A stretch of DNA of 64,000 nt from Clostridium merdae (GCF_900176635.1 NZ_FXLN01000004.1:868001-932000); one strand, 5' to 3'. Shown: positions 1 to 8,398, counted from the stretch's first letter. Numbers and translations are program-made. Notes: generated by a model from the letters alone, not told the origin.

Positions 1-369
1 CGGCTGTAAAATCAGGCGGCGTTCCTCTTGTCTTACCCACGGTACTTGCGCGAGGATTTGAGCAATTAATTCGCCGCCCATTCCCGCAATTACAATGTCT
101 TCTGCTTCTTCCGGCAGTATCGCTTCCAATCCATTCGACATACGAACCGTAATATGTTCTGTTTCATACCGTCTTAAGTTTTCTTCTGCATTCGCCAGCG
201 GGCCACTGCGAATATCTGCCGCCACTGCCGAGCGTATAAGGCCCTGCTTTTCCAGCCAAACGGGCAAATAGGCATGGTCGGTACCAATGTCTACCAGTTT
301 TGCGCCCGGCCTTACAAAATTTGCACATAGCTGAAGCCTTGCATCTAGTTGAAATAAAGGTCTGCTCAC
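1..369 (-). CDS. trmK: tRNA (adenine(22)-N(1))-methyltransferase TrmK, partial (3' end outside window)
   Basis: Only the N-terminal ~123 residues are present; the gene runs off the left edge. Translation from a GTG at 369 gives MSRPLFQLDARLQLCANFV, followed by the SAM-binding motif DIGTDHAYLP (about residues 29-38) and, near the edge, IAGMGGELIA. Both are characteristic of the TrmK (YqfN) Rossmann-fold methyltransferases that methylate N1 of A22 in tRNA. A GGGGAGG ribosome binding site lies 7-8 bases upstream of the GTG. In Firmicutes trmK usually sits beside a Nif3-like gene; that neighbour would be outside the window. Identification is firm from motifs; C-terminal integrity cannot be judged. 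Confidence 0.88.
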   Translation of the reverse strand, partial: MSRPLFQLDARLQLCANFVRPGAKLVDIGTDHAYLPVWLEKQGLIRSAVAADIRSGPLANAEENLRRYETEHITVRMSNGLEAILPEEAEDIVIAGMGGELIAQILAQVPWVRQEERRLILQP

Positions 370-425
370 ACAATTCCTCCCCGTTATTCGGTGACAAGGA
401 TGCTCCCTCTCACCCTACAAAAGAA

Positions 426-458
426 CCGCCCGGGCAAAGAAACTGCCGGGCGGCGATA
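426..458 (-). terminator. Intrinsic terminator downstream of the DUF1858 gene
   Basis: CCGCCCGGGCA (426-436) pairs with TGCCGGGCGG (444-453), with one bulged G. On the minus strand the hairpin is followed by TTCTTTTG. It lies 20 bases past the stop of the DUF1858 gene and separates it from trmK. Confidence 0.7.
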
Positions 459-476
459 ATAGCGGATTCTTTTTGC

Positions 477-686
477 TTATTTCGCACCAAGGTGTGCGTT
501 CAGCTTTTCTAAAAGAATAGCGGGGTCTACACCGTGTACCATGCAGGCCTGCTCAATGGATTCACCACGAGAAGCCGGGCAGCCCAGGCAGTGCATACCC
601 ATCTCCAAAAAGAAAGGTGCGGTAGTTTCATCTAAATCAAGAATATCGCCAATCACGGTATCCTTTGTAATTTTTACGTCTGCCAT
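477..686 (-). CDS. DUF1858 domain-containing protein (small redox-disulfide type)
   Basis: A 69-residue protein matching the DUF1858 family. It has the N-terminal pattern ITKDTVIGDIL, then FFLEMGMHCLGCPAS with a CxxC pair at about residues 33-36, and a C-terminal helix ending LLEKLNAHLG. Members of this family occur alone or fused to hybrid-cluster or redox proteins, and the CxxC is thought to form a redox-active disulfide; no specific partner is visible here. Length and motif are typical. A GGAGGAC ribosome binding site precedes the ATG at 686. It is monocistronic, with terminators on both sides. Confidence 0.85.
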   Translation of the reverse strand: MADVKITKDTVIGDILDLDETTAPFFLEMGMHCLGCPASRGESIEQACMVHGVDPAILLEKLNAHLGAK

Positions 687-763
687 ATATATTGTCCTCC
701 GTTTTTTAAACTCTTTTCATTATAATACCCGAAAGTAAAAAAATCAATCCCCGTGCATACTAC

Positions 764-796
764 AAAAAACACCCCTGCGTTTCACGCAGGGGTGTT
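764..796 (-). terminator. Strong intrinsic terminator after the zinc-ribbon gene
   Basis: A perfect 12-bp stem, AACACCCCTGCG (768-779) with CGCAGGGGTGTT (785-796), has a 5-base loop and is followed on the minus strand by a run of Ts. It lies 17 bases after the stop codon at 813. Confidence 0.88.
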
Positions 797-812
797 AATC
801 GCTCGCATTTTA

Positions 813-1091
813 TTAGTCTTCTTCTCTCATTTTTGCAAAGCATTCGCTGCAATAAACCGGGCGATCTTCACGGGGCTTAAACGGAACCTTTGCTTCTTTA
901 CCACAAGATGCGCAAGTTGCCACAAACATTTCACGTTCTGGTTTCGCTGCATTTTTACGGTTGTCGCGGCAGCTCTTGCAACGCTGGGGCTCATTTACGA
1001 AACCCTTAGCTGCATAAAACTCCTGCTCACCGGCTGTAAAAACAAATTCCGCGCCGCACTCTTTGCATATGAGAGTCTTGTCCTCGTACAT
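813..1091 (-). CDS. Zinc-ribbon protein with CxxC-x17-CxxC C-terminal domain
   Basis: A 92-residue, highly charged protein with two zinc-ribbon-like units. The N-terminal unit has CKEC at residues 9-12 and CKSC at about 38-41, as in the probable zinc-binding domain found in small Firmicutes proteins. The C-terminal unit has CASC and CSEC separated by 17 residues, the CxxC-x17-CxxC domain of small clostridial proteins. Metal binding is inferred from cysteine spacing; the molecular role is unknown. GAGGT precedes the ATG. The region between this gene and the upstream sigma factor holds a tRNA-like sequence (1123-1186). Confidence 0.8.
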   Translation of the reverse strand: MYEDKTLICKECGAEFVFTAGEQEFYAAKGFVNEPQRCKSCRDNRKNAAKPEREMFVATCASCGKEAKVPFKPREDRPVYCSECFAKMREED

Positions 1092-1122
1092 TTGATGATA
1101 CCTCGCTTTGAATAAAGATATT

Positions 1123-1186
1123 TGCCCTTAGACGGATTCGCACCGACTCCTTTGATTACCAACGCTCTACGTAAGCTACCCGGGCA
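1123..1186 (-). other. tRNA-like remnant between two genes
   Basis: Read on the minus strand, the segment starts TGCCCGGGTAGC and ends CTAAGGGCA, so five acceptor-like pairs form (TGCCC/GGGCA). GCTT pairs with GAGC like a D stem, and GTCGG-TGCGAAT-CCGTC resembles a T arm with one mismatch. The D loop is only five bases and the anticodon arm is about six bases too short to fold, so a functional tRNA is unlikely. It looks like a decayed tRNA gene or a chance likeness. Confidence 0.35.
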
Positions 1187-1195
1187 TAGTCTAGA

Positions 1196-1798
1196 CTAAA
1201 ATGGATTTTTCAGTTTTTTACGCACCCTTTGAATCGCATTATCCACTGCTTTTACAGTTACCGCTTGTTTTTGTGCGATCTCTTGGTACGTGCAACCATT
1301 TAAATATAAAAATAGCACTTCCTGCTCCATTTTAGACAAGCTTTGATTGATACGGGCTCGTAGTCCTTCCAAGTTTTCCCTGTCAATCAACAATGTTTCC
1401 GGATTGGCAATTTGATCGGACATAAGCGAAGTTGTCCAGCAGTCATTCTGCTCCGCATCATGAAAAGAAACAAAATTATGTAAAGGTAAATTTTTTCGGC
1501 TAAGTGCTGATCGGCACGCCGTTACCATTTGATGATAAATACAAACACCTGCATACGTTTTAAAACTGGCAGAACCACTGGAACGGTAGCTGTGTGCCGC
1601 ATGCAACAAGCCTAACAGCCCCTCCTGGTACAAATCTTCAGCGTCAATCGGCACCCCTCGGAACGCAGAGGCTTTCCCTCGTATCAACCCCATGTAGCGC
1701 GCCGTTAATTCAACGAAAGCATCCATATTTCCTTCGTTTACTAGCTCTGCTACTTGCTGGTCAGAAAGTTCCGGCAATTGATTAAACAAAATAAGCAC
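1196..1798 (-). CDS. Sigma-70 family RNA polymerase sigma factor, sigma-H type
   Basis: 200 residues with the two-domain architecture of sigma-H (Spo0H-like) factors. Region 2 covers about residues 30-90 and contains GVPIDAEDLYQEGLLGLLHA and FKTYAGVCIYHQMVTA. A short linker with NLPLHNFVSFHD parallels the sigma-H linker. Region 4 covers about 150-197, with LSKMEQEVLFLYLNG and a helix-turn-helix TYQEIAQKQAVTVKAVDNAIQRVRK that would bind the -35 element. It would redirect RNA polymerase, probably to stationary-phase or pre-sporulation promoters, by analogy with SigH. The start is GTG at 1798 with a weak GAG-type ribosome binding site. The stop lies inside the palindrome TAGTCTAGACTA (1187-1198). 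It may be the main sigma-H or a paralogue; the neighbours (yifB, small zinc protein) do not decide this. Confidence 0.85.
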   Translation of the reverse strand: MLILFNQLPELSDQQVAELVNEGNMDAFVELTARYMGLIRGKASAFRGVPIDAEDLYQEGLLGLLHAAHSYRSSGSASFKTYAGVCIYHQMVTACRSALSRKNLPLHNFVSFHDAEQNDCWTTSLMSDQIANPETLLIDRENLEGLRARINQSLSKMEQEVLFLYLNGCTYQEIAQKQAVTVKAVDNAIQRVRKKLKNPF

Positions 1799-2023
1799 CT
1801 CAGGTATCAGCGATTCTTTATGGTTTTATTTTACACTCTTTTCTCATTAAAGTCAATAAAAATTACAAAATTATTTGTATTTAATTGTAAAAATAGTAAT
1901 ACACGCACAAAATTTTTCTTTATTTGCTAAAATACGAGCTTTTTGATGTGCAAATTTTTCCCAATTTATGGAAATAGCTTAAAATGTTCGTTATAATGAA
2001 ATGATTATTTAGGGGGGATTTTT

Positions 2024-3556
2024 TTGGTATCCTTTTTATACAGCCTAGGGCTGCACGGTATGAATGCTTTTTTAGTAAAAGTCGAGGCCGATCTTTCAAA
2101 TGGTCTTCCTTCGTTTGAATTGGTAGGACTTCCAGACGCCGCCGTAAAAGAATCTCGTGACCGAGTGCGTTCTGCACTGAAAAATTGTGGGTTTACATAC
2201 CCGGTTACTAAAATCACTGTTAATTTGGCACCCGCCGACAAACGAAAAGAAGGGCCTATTTATGATTTGCCGGTTTTGGCAGCTCTTCTTTATGCCTCCG
2301 GACAATTGGAGGGGAATGTTGGGCACTGTGCTATGGTAGGGGAGCTATCGCTCTCCGGTGAAGTTCGCCCCGTAAAGGGAGTTTTACCCATGGCTCTCGC
2401 TGCAAAGGAGGCCGGAATTACAGAGCTGTTTGTTCCCGCTGAAAATGCACCGGAGGGCGCCGTTGTGGAGGGGCTGCGTGTGTACCCGGTAAAGGATGTA
2501 TCATCTTTGGTGATGCACCTAACCGGGCAAAGACTCATTTTGCCCTGCACTGCCGATCCCTTTACCGGCAGAAATACCCCCTCCCTACTCCCTGATTTTG
2601 CGGAGGTACGCGGGCAGGAAGCAGCAAAGCGAGCCTTAGAAATAGCAGCCAGCGGAAGCCATAACGTTCTATTAATCGGCCCTCCCGGTTCTGGTAAAAG
2701 CATGCTTGCAAAACGTGTGCCATCCATTTTACCAGATATGACCCTCGACGAAGCCATTACAACCACACAGATTTATTCAGTTGCCGGAACACTCCCAAAG
2801 GAGAGCACCTTAATATGGGAGCGTCCCTTCCGCTCGCCACACCACACCATTTCCCCTGCCGGTCTTTCGGGAGGGGGAACCATCGTGCGCCCCGGAGAAA
2901 TCTCACTGGCGCATAACGGCGTGCTGTTTTTGGATGAACTGCCGGAATTCCACCGAGATACAATGGAGGTGCTACGCCAGCCGCTTGAGGATGGAATCGT
3001 AACCATTTCACGAGTGAGTGGCAGTGTTACCTACCCCAGCTCCGTAATGCTTGTAGCGGCAATGAACCCCTGCCCTTGCGGTTACTTTGGCCACCCAACA
3101 AGGTCTTGCGTTTGTTCCTCTAAGGTCGTAGATCGTTACCTTGGTAAAATCTCTGGCCCACTTTTAGACCGACTCGATTTACACGTAGAGGTTCCCCCTG
3201 TTGAGTTCGACGTGCTTTCTTCCTGTGACAAAGCAGAAACCTCCGCAAGAATTCGCGAACGGGTAAACGCCGCTAGAGAAAGGCAAAACCAGCGTTTTCG
3301 TGGAACTGGAATCACCTGCAACGCACGCATTACTCCAGATTTATTGCACCAGGCGTGCCGATTGAGCCCGAGTGCCCAAACATTGCTGAAAACCGCATTT
3401 GAGCGCATGAGTCTTTCGGCAAGAGCGTTTGACCGTGTACTAAAAATCTCTCGTACTATAGCGGATTTGGATAATAGCGATACCATAGAACCACGCCACG
3501 CCGCTGAAGCGGTTCAATACCGTTCACTAGACCGCAAATATTGGCATAACTCCTAA
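2024..3556 (+). CDS. yifB: YifB family Mg chelatase-like AAA ATPase (ComM-type branch-migration helicase)
   Basis: 510 residues, full length for the family. It has an N-terminal ChlI/Lon-protease-like domain (about residues 20-140), an AAA+ core with Walker A GPPGSGKS near residue 218 and Walker B VLFLDELPEF near 305, the cysteine-rich MNPCPCGYFGHP segment, and a C-terminal Mg-chelatase domain. ComM proteins are hexameric helicases that move DNA branch points during integration of transformed DNA; dprA, another transformation factor, lies at 33-34 kb. The start is TTG at 2024 behind a strong AGGGGGGA ribosome binding site (2011-2018). A TATAAT at 1992-1997 with a poor -35 may be its promoter. 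The gene is monocistronic and divergent from the sigma factor. Confidence 0.93.
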   Translation: MVSFLYSLGLHGMNAFLVKVEADLSNGLPSFELVGLPDAAVKESRDRVRSALKNCGFTYPVTKITVNLAPADKRKEGPIYDLPVLAALLYASGQLEGNVGHCAMVGELSLSGEVRPVKGVLPMALAAKEAGITELFVPAENAPEGAVVEGLRVYPVKDVSSLVMHLTGQRLILPCTADPFTGRNTPSLLPDFAEVRGQEAAKRALEIAASGSHNVLLIGPPGSGKSMLAKRVPSILPDMTLDEAITTTQIYSVAGTLPKESTLIWERPFRSPHHTISPAGLSGGGTIVRPGEISLAHNGVLFLDELPEFHRDTMEVLRQPLEDGIVTISRVSGSVTYPSSVMLVAAMNPCPCGYFGHPTRSCVCSSKVVDRYLGKISGPLLDRLDLHVEVPPVEFDVLSSCDKAETSARIRERVNAARERQNQRFRGTGITCNARITPDLLHQACRLSPSAQTLLKTAFERMSLSARAFDRVLKISRTIADLDNSDTIEPRHAAEAVQYRSLDRKYWHNS

Positions 3557-3684
3557 ACTGTGTAAACACCAAAGGTTACTCTGCTGGAAATTAGATTGAA
3601 TCAAACCATAAGCCAGTGTATAATAGAATAAATTGAGCCGCTAAAGAAAGCTCGCTCTCTTATTTTATTAAAAAGGTGACGTTT

Positions 3685-4260
3685 ATGAAAACACTGCTGC
3701 ATACCTGCTGTGCTCCCTGTTCCATTATGTGTATTGAAACACTGCGCAGCGAAGACATTGAGCCGGTAGCCTTTTGGTTTAACCCGAACATACACCCCTT
3801 TACGGAATATCGAAGCCGCAAAGAGGCTTTGGTTCAATATGCAAAGAGCATTGAAATGGAACTAATCTTAGAAGGAGAATATGGTCTGCGCGAATTTTTG
3901 CATAACGTTTCTCCCGATTTTGACCACCGCTGCGGGTATTGCTATTCTGTTCGTGCGGATGCCGCAGCCTCCTATGCCGCGGAACACGGCTTTGAAAGCT
4001 TTACCTCTTCTCTACTGATTAGCCCTTACCAGAACCATGAGCTACTGCGGGAGACAATGGAACGAAGCGCACAAAAATATGGAGTACAGTTTTTGTACCG
4101 TGATTTTCGCCCCTATTTTCGGGAAGGCCAGCAAAAAGCCAGAGAATTGGAATTGTATATGCAAAAATACTGCGGGTGTATTTTCAGTGAAGAAGACCGC
4201 TATCGCAAAAAGCCGAAGAAAAAGAAAGAAACTGCTACGGCAGACGGAAAGGGTTCATAG
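3685..4260 (+). CDS. queH: Epoxyqueuosine reductase QueH
   Basis: 191 residues from the ATG at 3685. That start is preferred over the in-frame GTG at 3676 because AAAAGGTGA (3671-3679) is correctly spaced from it. QueH carries out the last step of queuosine synthesis in tRNA, reducing epoxyqueuosine. The family cysteines are present: HTCCAPC near residue 10, HRCGYCYSVR near 80, and YCGCIFSEED near the C terminus. These bind an iron-sulfur cluster and an adjacent iron. The lysine/arginine-rich tail is ordinary for the family. The next gene starts two bases after the stop and is probably cotranscribed. Other queuosine genes are not in the window. Confidence 0.92.
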   Translation: MKTLLHTCCAPCSIMCIETLRSEDIEPVAFWFNPNIHPFTEYRSRKEALVQYAKSIEMELILEGEYGLREFLHNVSPDFDHRCGYCYSVRADAAASYAAEHGFESFTSSLLISPYQNHELLRETMERSAQKYGVQFLYRDFRPYFREGQQKARELELYMQKYCGCIFSEEDRYRKKPKKKKETATADGKGS

Positions 4261-4262
4261 CT

Positions 4263-4946
4263 ATGTACCAGAACGACAAGTTTCTTGAGGCACTTTATTC
4301 GGATAAAATGGAATCAATTCTCAGCCAAAAAGATGTGAAAACATGGATTACCACGCAATCACTAGGAGAACTGTTTTTACCGACCGGTAAAATCGTTGCC
4401 AACGACCCCTTGTGCCTCTATGAAACCGCACCCTTTGAGAAAGCAGTCGCTCCCGGAAAATACCCCGTAACTTTATACCTGCTGCATTATGGGGATGATA
4501 CACGGGTAGCTTATTCTGAGATTCGATTCAGCAACGCCACACCAGTGTCGTTTGAAACAGCAACGCGCGTAGGAGACGATATTGCCACTTTAGCCGAAGA
4601 TGAATTTTTCGGCTACGGAGTCGATAGCGGAACAGGCGGGTTTACGGATTACGAAACCTGCATGGAATATGATAAGATGCTGAGAGAGAGCGAAAAATAT
4701 ACTTGGGCAGAAATGGACGCTTTGCTGGCAGAAAGCTATGTGGATACCTATTCTACTGCTAACATTTGCTTACCGGAAAGCGAAAAGAACGTAATTGCGT
4801 TTTCCAGCGGATACGGAGATGGTGTTTACCCATCCTTCTGGGGGCTGGATCAAAATAACCAACCCTGCCGCCTCATCACCGATTTTTGTATTATAGATGA
4901 TGGTGAAGACGATGACGATAATGAATCGGAATTGAACGGAAAATAA
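4263..4946 (+). CDS. DUF4241 domain-containing protein
   Basis: 227 residues matching DUF4241. The match rests on the GKIVANDPL motif near residue 41, the central FGYGVDSGTGGFTDYET near 118-134, and the late SSGYGDGVYPSFWGLD motif near 180-195. The C terminus is very acidic (a DDGEDDDDNES run). No signal peptide or membrane segment is visible, so it is probably cytoplasmic. The family function is not established. It starts two bases after queH, so it is probably translated from the same message, but no functional link is known. A strong terminator follows at 4957-5004. Confidence 0.8.
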   Translation: MYQNDKFLEALYSDKMESILSQKDVKTWITTQSLGELFLPTGKIVANDPLCLYETAPFEKAVAPGKYPVTLYLLHYGDDTRVAYSEIRFSNATPVSFETATRVGDDIATLAEDEFFGYGVDSGTGGFTDYETCMEYDKMLRESEKYTWAEMDALLAESYVDTYSTANICLPESEKNVIAFSSGYGDGVYPSFWGLDQNNQPCRLITDFCIIDDGEDDDDNESELNGK

Positions 4947-4956
4947 TTTCCTTACT

Positions 4957-5004
4957 TAAAAAGACCCGTAAGCGCTTGTACTGCTGCCTTTACGGGTCTT
5001 TTTC
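4957..5004 (+). terminator. Intrinsic terminator after the DUF4241 gene
   Basis: AAAAAGACCCGTAA pairs with TTTACGGGTCTTTTT around a 17-base loop. The stem is flanked by A and T runs and can work from either side between the convergent DUF4241 and lysozyme genes. Confidence 0.85.
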
Positions 5005-5025
5005 TATTATCCAATTATAAAAAAT

Positions 5026-5061
5026 CCACCCCCTCTAAGCGAATAGATGGGGCGGATTTAT
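5026..5061 (-). terminator. Intrinsic terminator after the SH3/lysozyme gene
   Basis: On the minus strand AAATCCGCCCC pairs with GGGGTGGATTT (one G-U wobble), followed by TTTTTTATAATT. It lies just past the stop at 5070. Confidence 0.8.
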
Positions 5062-5069
5062 TACATTAA

Positions 5070-8015
5070 TTATTGTTCATAGGGCTGTGCAGAAACAGGG
5101 TATTTAAATCCATAGGTGTTCTTTTTGTAGTTGTAGCTGGCACTGTCCGCCTCGTCGTAATTGCCAAAGGTAAATACCTTTGCTTCGCCCAAACGGCGGT
5201 ACACAAGACCCGCATACACCTTGCCACCCGCTTGGTTCCAACGCAGCCACTCGGTTGCAATGGCGTGAGCATCCGTATAGGCCAAATCTCGCTGCATGCT
5301 TGCGGCATTATCAAAGCGGATGTAACCGGAACGTGCCCAGCCCACCGTTCCATCCGGAACCTGAATCTGGTACCAAACGGACTTTGTAGAAGCTTCTGTC
5401 ATCGTTTGCAGCACTTGCAATGAGGTTGAAGCCGCAACCTCCGTCAATCTTCCACCCGCTGAACTGGGGGATGGATACAAATCAAAGTTTAGTGTTGCCA
5501 TTGCGGAAAGCGAACCGTATACCGATGGCGGCGCAACGGAATTAAGCATGATTTCACGAATATCAAACGCACTGTTGCCGTTCCAATAGCCCGCTCCTAC
5601 GTTATAAGAGAAGCTCACCATAGCGTCAAAATTCTGCTGATTTGCCTTTATGTTATTATTGGCAAGGAAGGTGTTGACCTGCTGCGTATAAGAGCCGTTT
5701 ACCGTGTTCAAAAGCTGTGACCATGCTTCTGTTTTGGTTTGGTTGTTGTAGAACAGCGTACCCGCAGGGAAGGTTTGCCCATAGCCGATGGTTGGAATAT
5801 TATTAGCGAGAGTATCGGGATAAACCGCTGCGCTGTAACCCTCCCACTTTCCTATTAACGTTAGCATCTCATTGCTAACGCGTCTATTTTCGCGCGACGA
5901 CGTCGTTTTCTCCTGTGTGCTCACAACATAGCTGCTGGTGGTAACTCCCGTGCTGCTATAATTAGAGCCACCAGTTGCAGAATAAACCGCCACCTGGTAG
6001 GTACCGGGTGTAGAGAATGAAACAGCGGTCTTCCAAACACGAGTATTGTTTGGTGCCAAGTTTCCATTCGTAGAGCTCTCAGCGGTAAAGCTGCTTACAT
6101 CATATGTTTTCTTTGAACCATCATTCATGGTTACGACAAATCGAACCGCAGAGCGGGTATTATCCGTTACTGCTACCAACTCTACCTGCTGACCAATACT
6201 TGCTAAGTTCGGTGTGGTATACGCGGTTTTTACCGGCTCTGCCGCCGATACGGTTACATTGCAGGTAGCCGTGCTTGAGCCTGCTCGGGCTGTAATAACC
6301 GCACTGCCAGGCTGGTTGCCATATATAAAGCCGTTGCTCACGGTCGCTACGTTCGTATTGCTCGAGGTCCAAGTGACGGGAGTACCGGAGGGATTTACCG
6401 AAGCCGTCACATAATAGCTTTTGCCCATAGGTATCGTACCGGATGAATGCGAAATCCGCAGGCCGGATACCGTACTCTCTCCCCCATACAAATACTCTAT
6501 GTAGTCATTCGATAAGTACCCGACTACACCGCTGCTCGTTTTCACCTGCGTCCATCCCGGGTAAGCAGTCGTATTTAGAACATCAACAACCACACCTGAG
6601 CTCAGTAGCGCCAAAATAGAGCAGTTTGTATTGGGTTCTTTGCGTAAATTTACACTAGTGGTCGTTCTTGCACCAGTAATGGTGGAGGAGTCATTCCCGC
6701 CGGTTCCGTTGTTTCCATTATTTGAATTATTACCATTGCTCCCACCGGAGCCCGGTACGGTAGCCGATAAAAATGCCGTGTACCCTCCATTGGTTACAGT
6801 AATCACCGCCGAGCCGGCTGAAACCGCTTTAATCTCATACAGATATCCTCGGGAATCATTTGCATTTTTTAGCGATACACTCACCACTGAGGAATCGGAG
6901 GAAGTTGCAGTAGGATTATTGCCTTTTACAATCCCCTTTGCTAAAAACTGATAGACCTGACCAACCGATGTAAACGAATAGCTAGAGGTGTCTAGCGTTA
7001 ATGGGCCAGTGTTCCCTCCCGAATTACCCGAGTTATTAGAACCCGGCACAGTAGCGGTCATTTGAGCAGACGCATTACCGTTGCTTACGGTAATGACTGC
7101 TGTGCCAGCCGAAACCGCCTTAATCTCATATAGATATCCGCGGGAATCGTTGGCGTTTTTCAGCGATACACTGACCACAGAAGAATTGGAAGAAGATACG
7201 GTTGGGCTGCTCCCCTTTGCAATTCCTTTTGCCAAGAACTGATACACCTTACCAACCGAGGCAAACTGGTAGCTTTTCGTATCTAATGTGATAGCTGTGG
7301 TCTGACCGCCAGAAGAGGAATTGCCACCGGAGGAAGAATTGCCATCCGTAGGCCTGTTTGGATGATTCCCCAATAAAGATATGGAACGGGTGGATTCTCC
7401 AAAAGCCTTTACGCCTTTCTTCACGGTTATCTTAATCGAGGCGTGCACTCCGGCAACCTCTGCCATTACATAGCAAACGCCTTCCCCTTTTGCCGTTACA
7501 CGGTACTTGTCCGTACCGGCAACACGGGAAATAGACGCAATTCCAGTTCGGGAGGAATACACTTTTACATCTGCCTGCGTAAGTCCCATTCCTTCAACCT
7601 TTGCCCGAAAATCATAGATATTGCCCGGAGCCATGGTGTAGCTACGTGTATCAAGCGTTAACGTGCCATAGGTAGAGAATGACCCACTCGAGGTTGAACC
7701 ACTGCTGCCGGAGCTGCTGGAGCCACCGGAAGACAGCGTAGAGATATATTGCGAGCTGCAATAGCCCTGTGTTCCATCCTGCAATTTGATTTTGTACCAG
7801 CCAGAAGCACCGGAATCCAAGGTTTCTACCGTTGTACCCTTGCTAATGGTTTTTACGATTTGGTAGTTTGTGCCCGGGCCAGAGCGAACGTTTAAGCTAT
7901 CTAACGTTGTGGCCTGTGCCGCCATTGCCGCCGGCACCATATGAATAAACGCTGCGGAGGTAACCGCAACTGAAAGTAACACTGAAAAAATGCGTTTGGT
8001 TAGCGTTGTATTCAT
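5070..8015 (-). CDS. Secreted multidomain SH3/Ig-like protein with GH24-type lysozyme domain
   Basis: About 981 residues, exported: a basic N terminus, a hydrophobic stretch and AMAAQA cleavage-like site near residue 35. In order come a bacterial SH3 domain (about 40-95, LNVRSGPGTNYQIV); a Ser/Gly linker; three Ig-like modules, of which the second and third (about 245-330 and 343-428) are near-identical duplicates; Gly/Asn/Ser linkers; a second SH3 (about 455-515); a Big2-like domain (about 518-595); a Cel-D-like unit; a GH24 lysozyme domain (about 715-830) with WEGY, YPDT and PTIGYGQ supplying the expected Glu/Asp/Thr; and a third SH3 (about 845-910). It probably binds and cuts peptidoglycan. 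The start is ATG at 8015: AAGGA is nine bases upstream of it but abuts the ATG at 8024. A promoter (8158-8186) and terminator make it monocistronic. Confidence 0.87.
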   Translation of the reverse strand: MNTTLTKRIFSVLLSVAVTSAAFIHMVPAAMAAQATTLDSLNVRSGPGTNYQIVKTISKGTTVETLDSGASGWYKIKLQDGTQGYCSSQYISTLSSGGSSSSGSSGSTSSGSFSTYGTLTLDTRSYTMAPGNIYDFRAKVEGMGLTQADVKVYSSRTGIASISRVAGTDKYRVTAKGEGVCYVMAEVAGVHASIKITVKKGVKAFGESTRSISLLGNHPNRPTDGNSSSGGNSSSGGQTTAITLDTKSYQFASVGKVYQFLAKGIAKGSSPTVSSSNSSVVSVSLKNANDSRGYLYEIKAVSAGTAVITVSNGNASAQMTATVPGSNNSGNSGGNTGPLTLDTSSYSFTSVGQVYQFLAKGIVKGNNPTATSSDSSVVSVSLKNANDSRGYLYEIKAVSAGSAVITVTNGGYTAFLSATVPGSGGSNGNNSNNGNNGTGGNDSSTITGARTTTSVNLRKEPNTNCSILALLSSGVVVDVLNTTAYPGWTQVKTSSGVVGYLSNDYIEYLYGGESTVSGLRISHSSGTIPMGKSYYVTASVNPSGTPVTWTSSNTNVATVSNGFIYGNQPGSAVITARAGSSTATCNVTVSAAEPVKTAYTTPNLASIGQQVELVAVTDNTRSAVRFVVTMNDGSKKTYDVSSFTAESSTNGNLAPNNTRVWKTAVSFSTPGTYQVAVYSATGGSNYSSTGVTTSSYVVSTQEKTTSSRENRRVSNEMLTLIGKWEGYSAAVYPDTLANNIPTIGYGQTFPAGTLFYNNQTKTEAWSQLLNTVNGSYTQQVNTFLANNNIKANQQNFDAMVSFSYNVGAGYWNGNSAFDIREIMLNSVAPPSVYGSLSAMATLNFDLYPSPSSAGGRLTEVAASTSLQVLQTMTEASTKSVWYQIQVPDGTVGWARSGYIRFDNAASMQRDLAYTDAHAIATEWLRWNQAGGKVYAGLVYRRLGEAKVFTFGNYDEADSASYNYKKNTYGFKYPVSAQPYEQ

Positions 8016-8157
8016 TCGTTTCATTCCTTATTTCCCTCTCTGGTTTCTAATTAATCTTCTTCCTTATTCATTCGTTCTACGCTGTATGCACGTACTTTTC
8101 TCCCAATAAACTACAAATAAATAATACAGATTCCGGCAAAAAGCCGCTTTCTTTTCG

Positions 8158-8186
8158 ATTATACCCCATGCATTCTTCTTACGCAA
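8158..8186 (-). promoter_or_regulatory. Sigma-A-type promoter of the SH3/lysozyme gene
   Basis: On the minus strand TTGCGT (8181-8186) and TATAAT (8158-8163) are 17 bases apart, giving a leader of about 135 bases. The leader holds a small GCGGC...GCCG hairpin but no riboswitch I recognise. The rest of the 8016-8436 gap shows nothing else apart from the terminator at 8399-8422. Confidence 0.7.
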
Positions 8187-8398
8187 CCAAAATGAGAAAA
8201 CTTAAGAATTCTACCAGTCTTAACCAGAAAGATTCATTCAATAAAAAAACACCGACATCATCAAATGGCTTTTCATAAGAGAGTATAACACTCCATTACC
8301 GGCGGTCATTGCAATGGCTAGTGCAGTTTTTGTCCTTTTCCATGCTAAATTTTTTCCGTTCCACCGGCTGTGTACCGATGGTTAATCTACAATAAATA

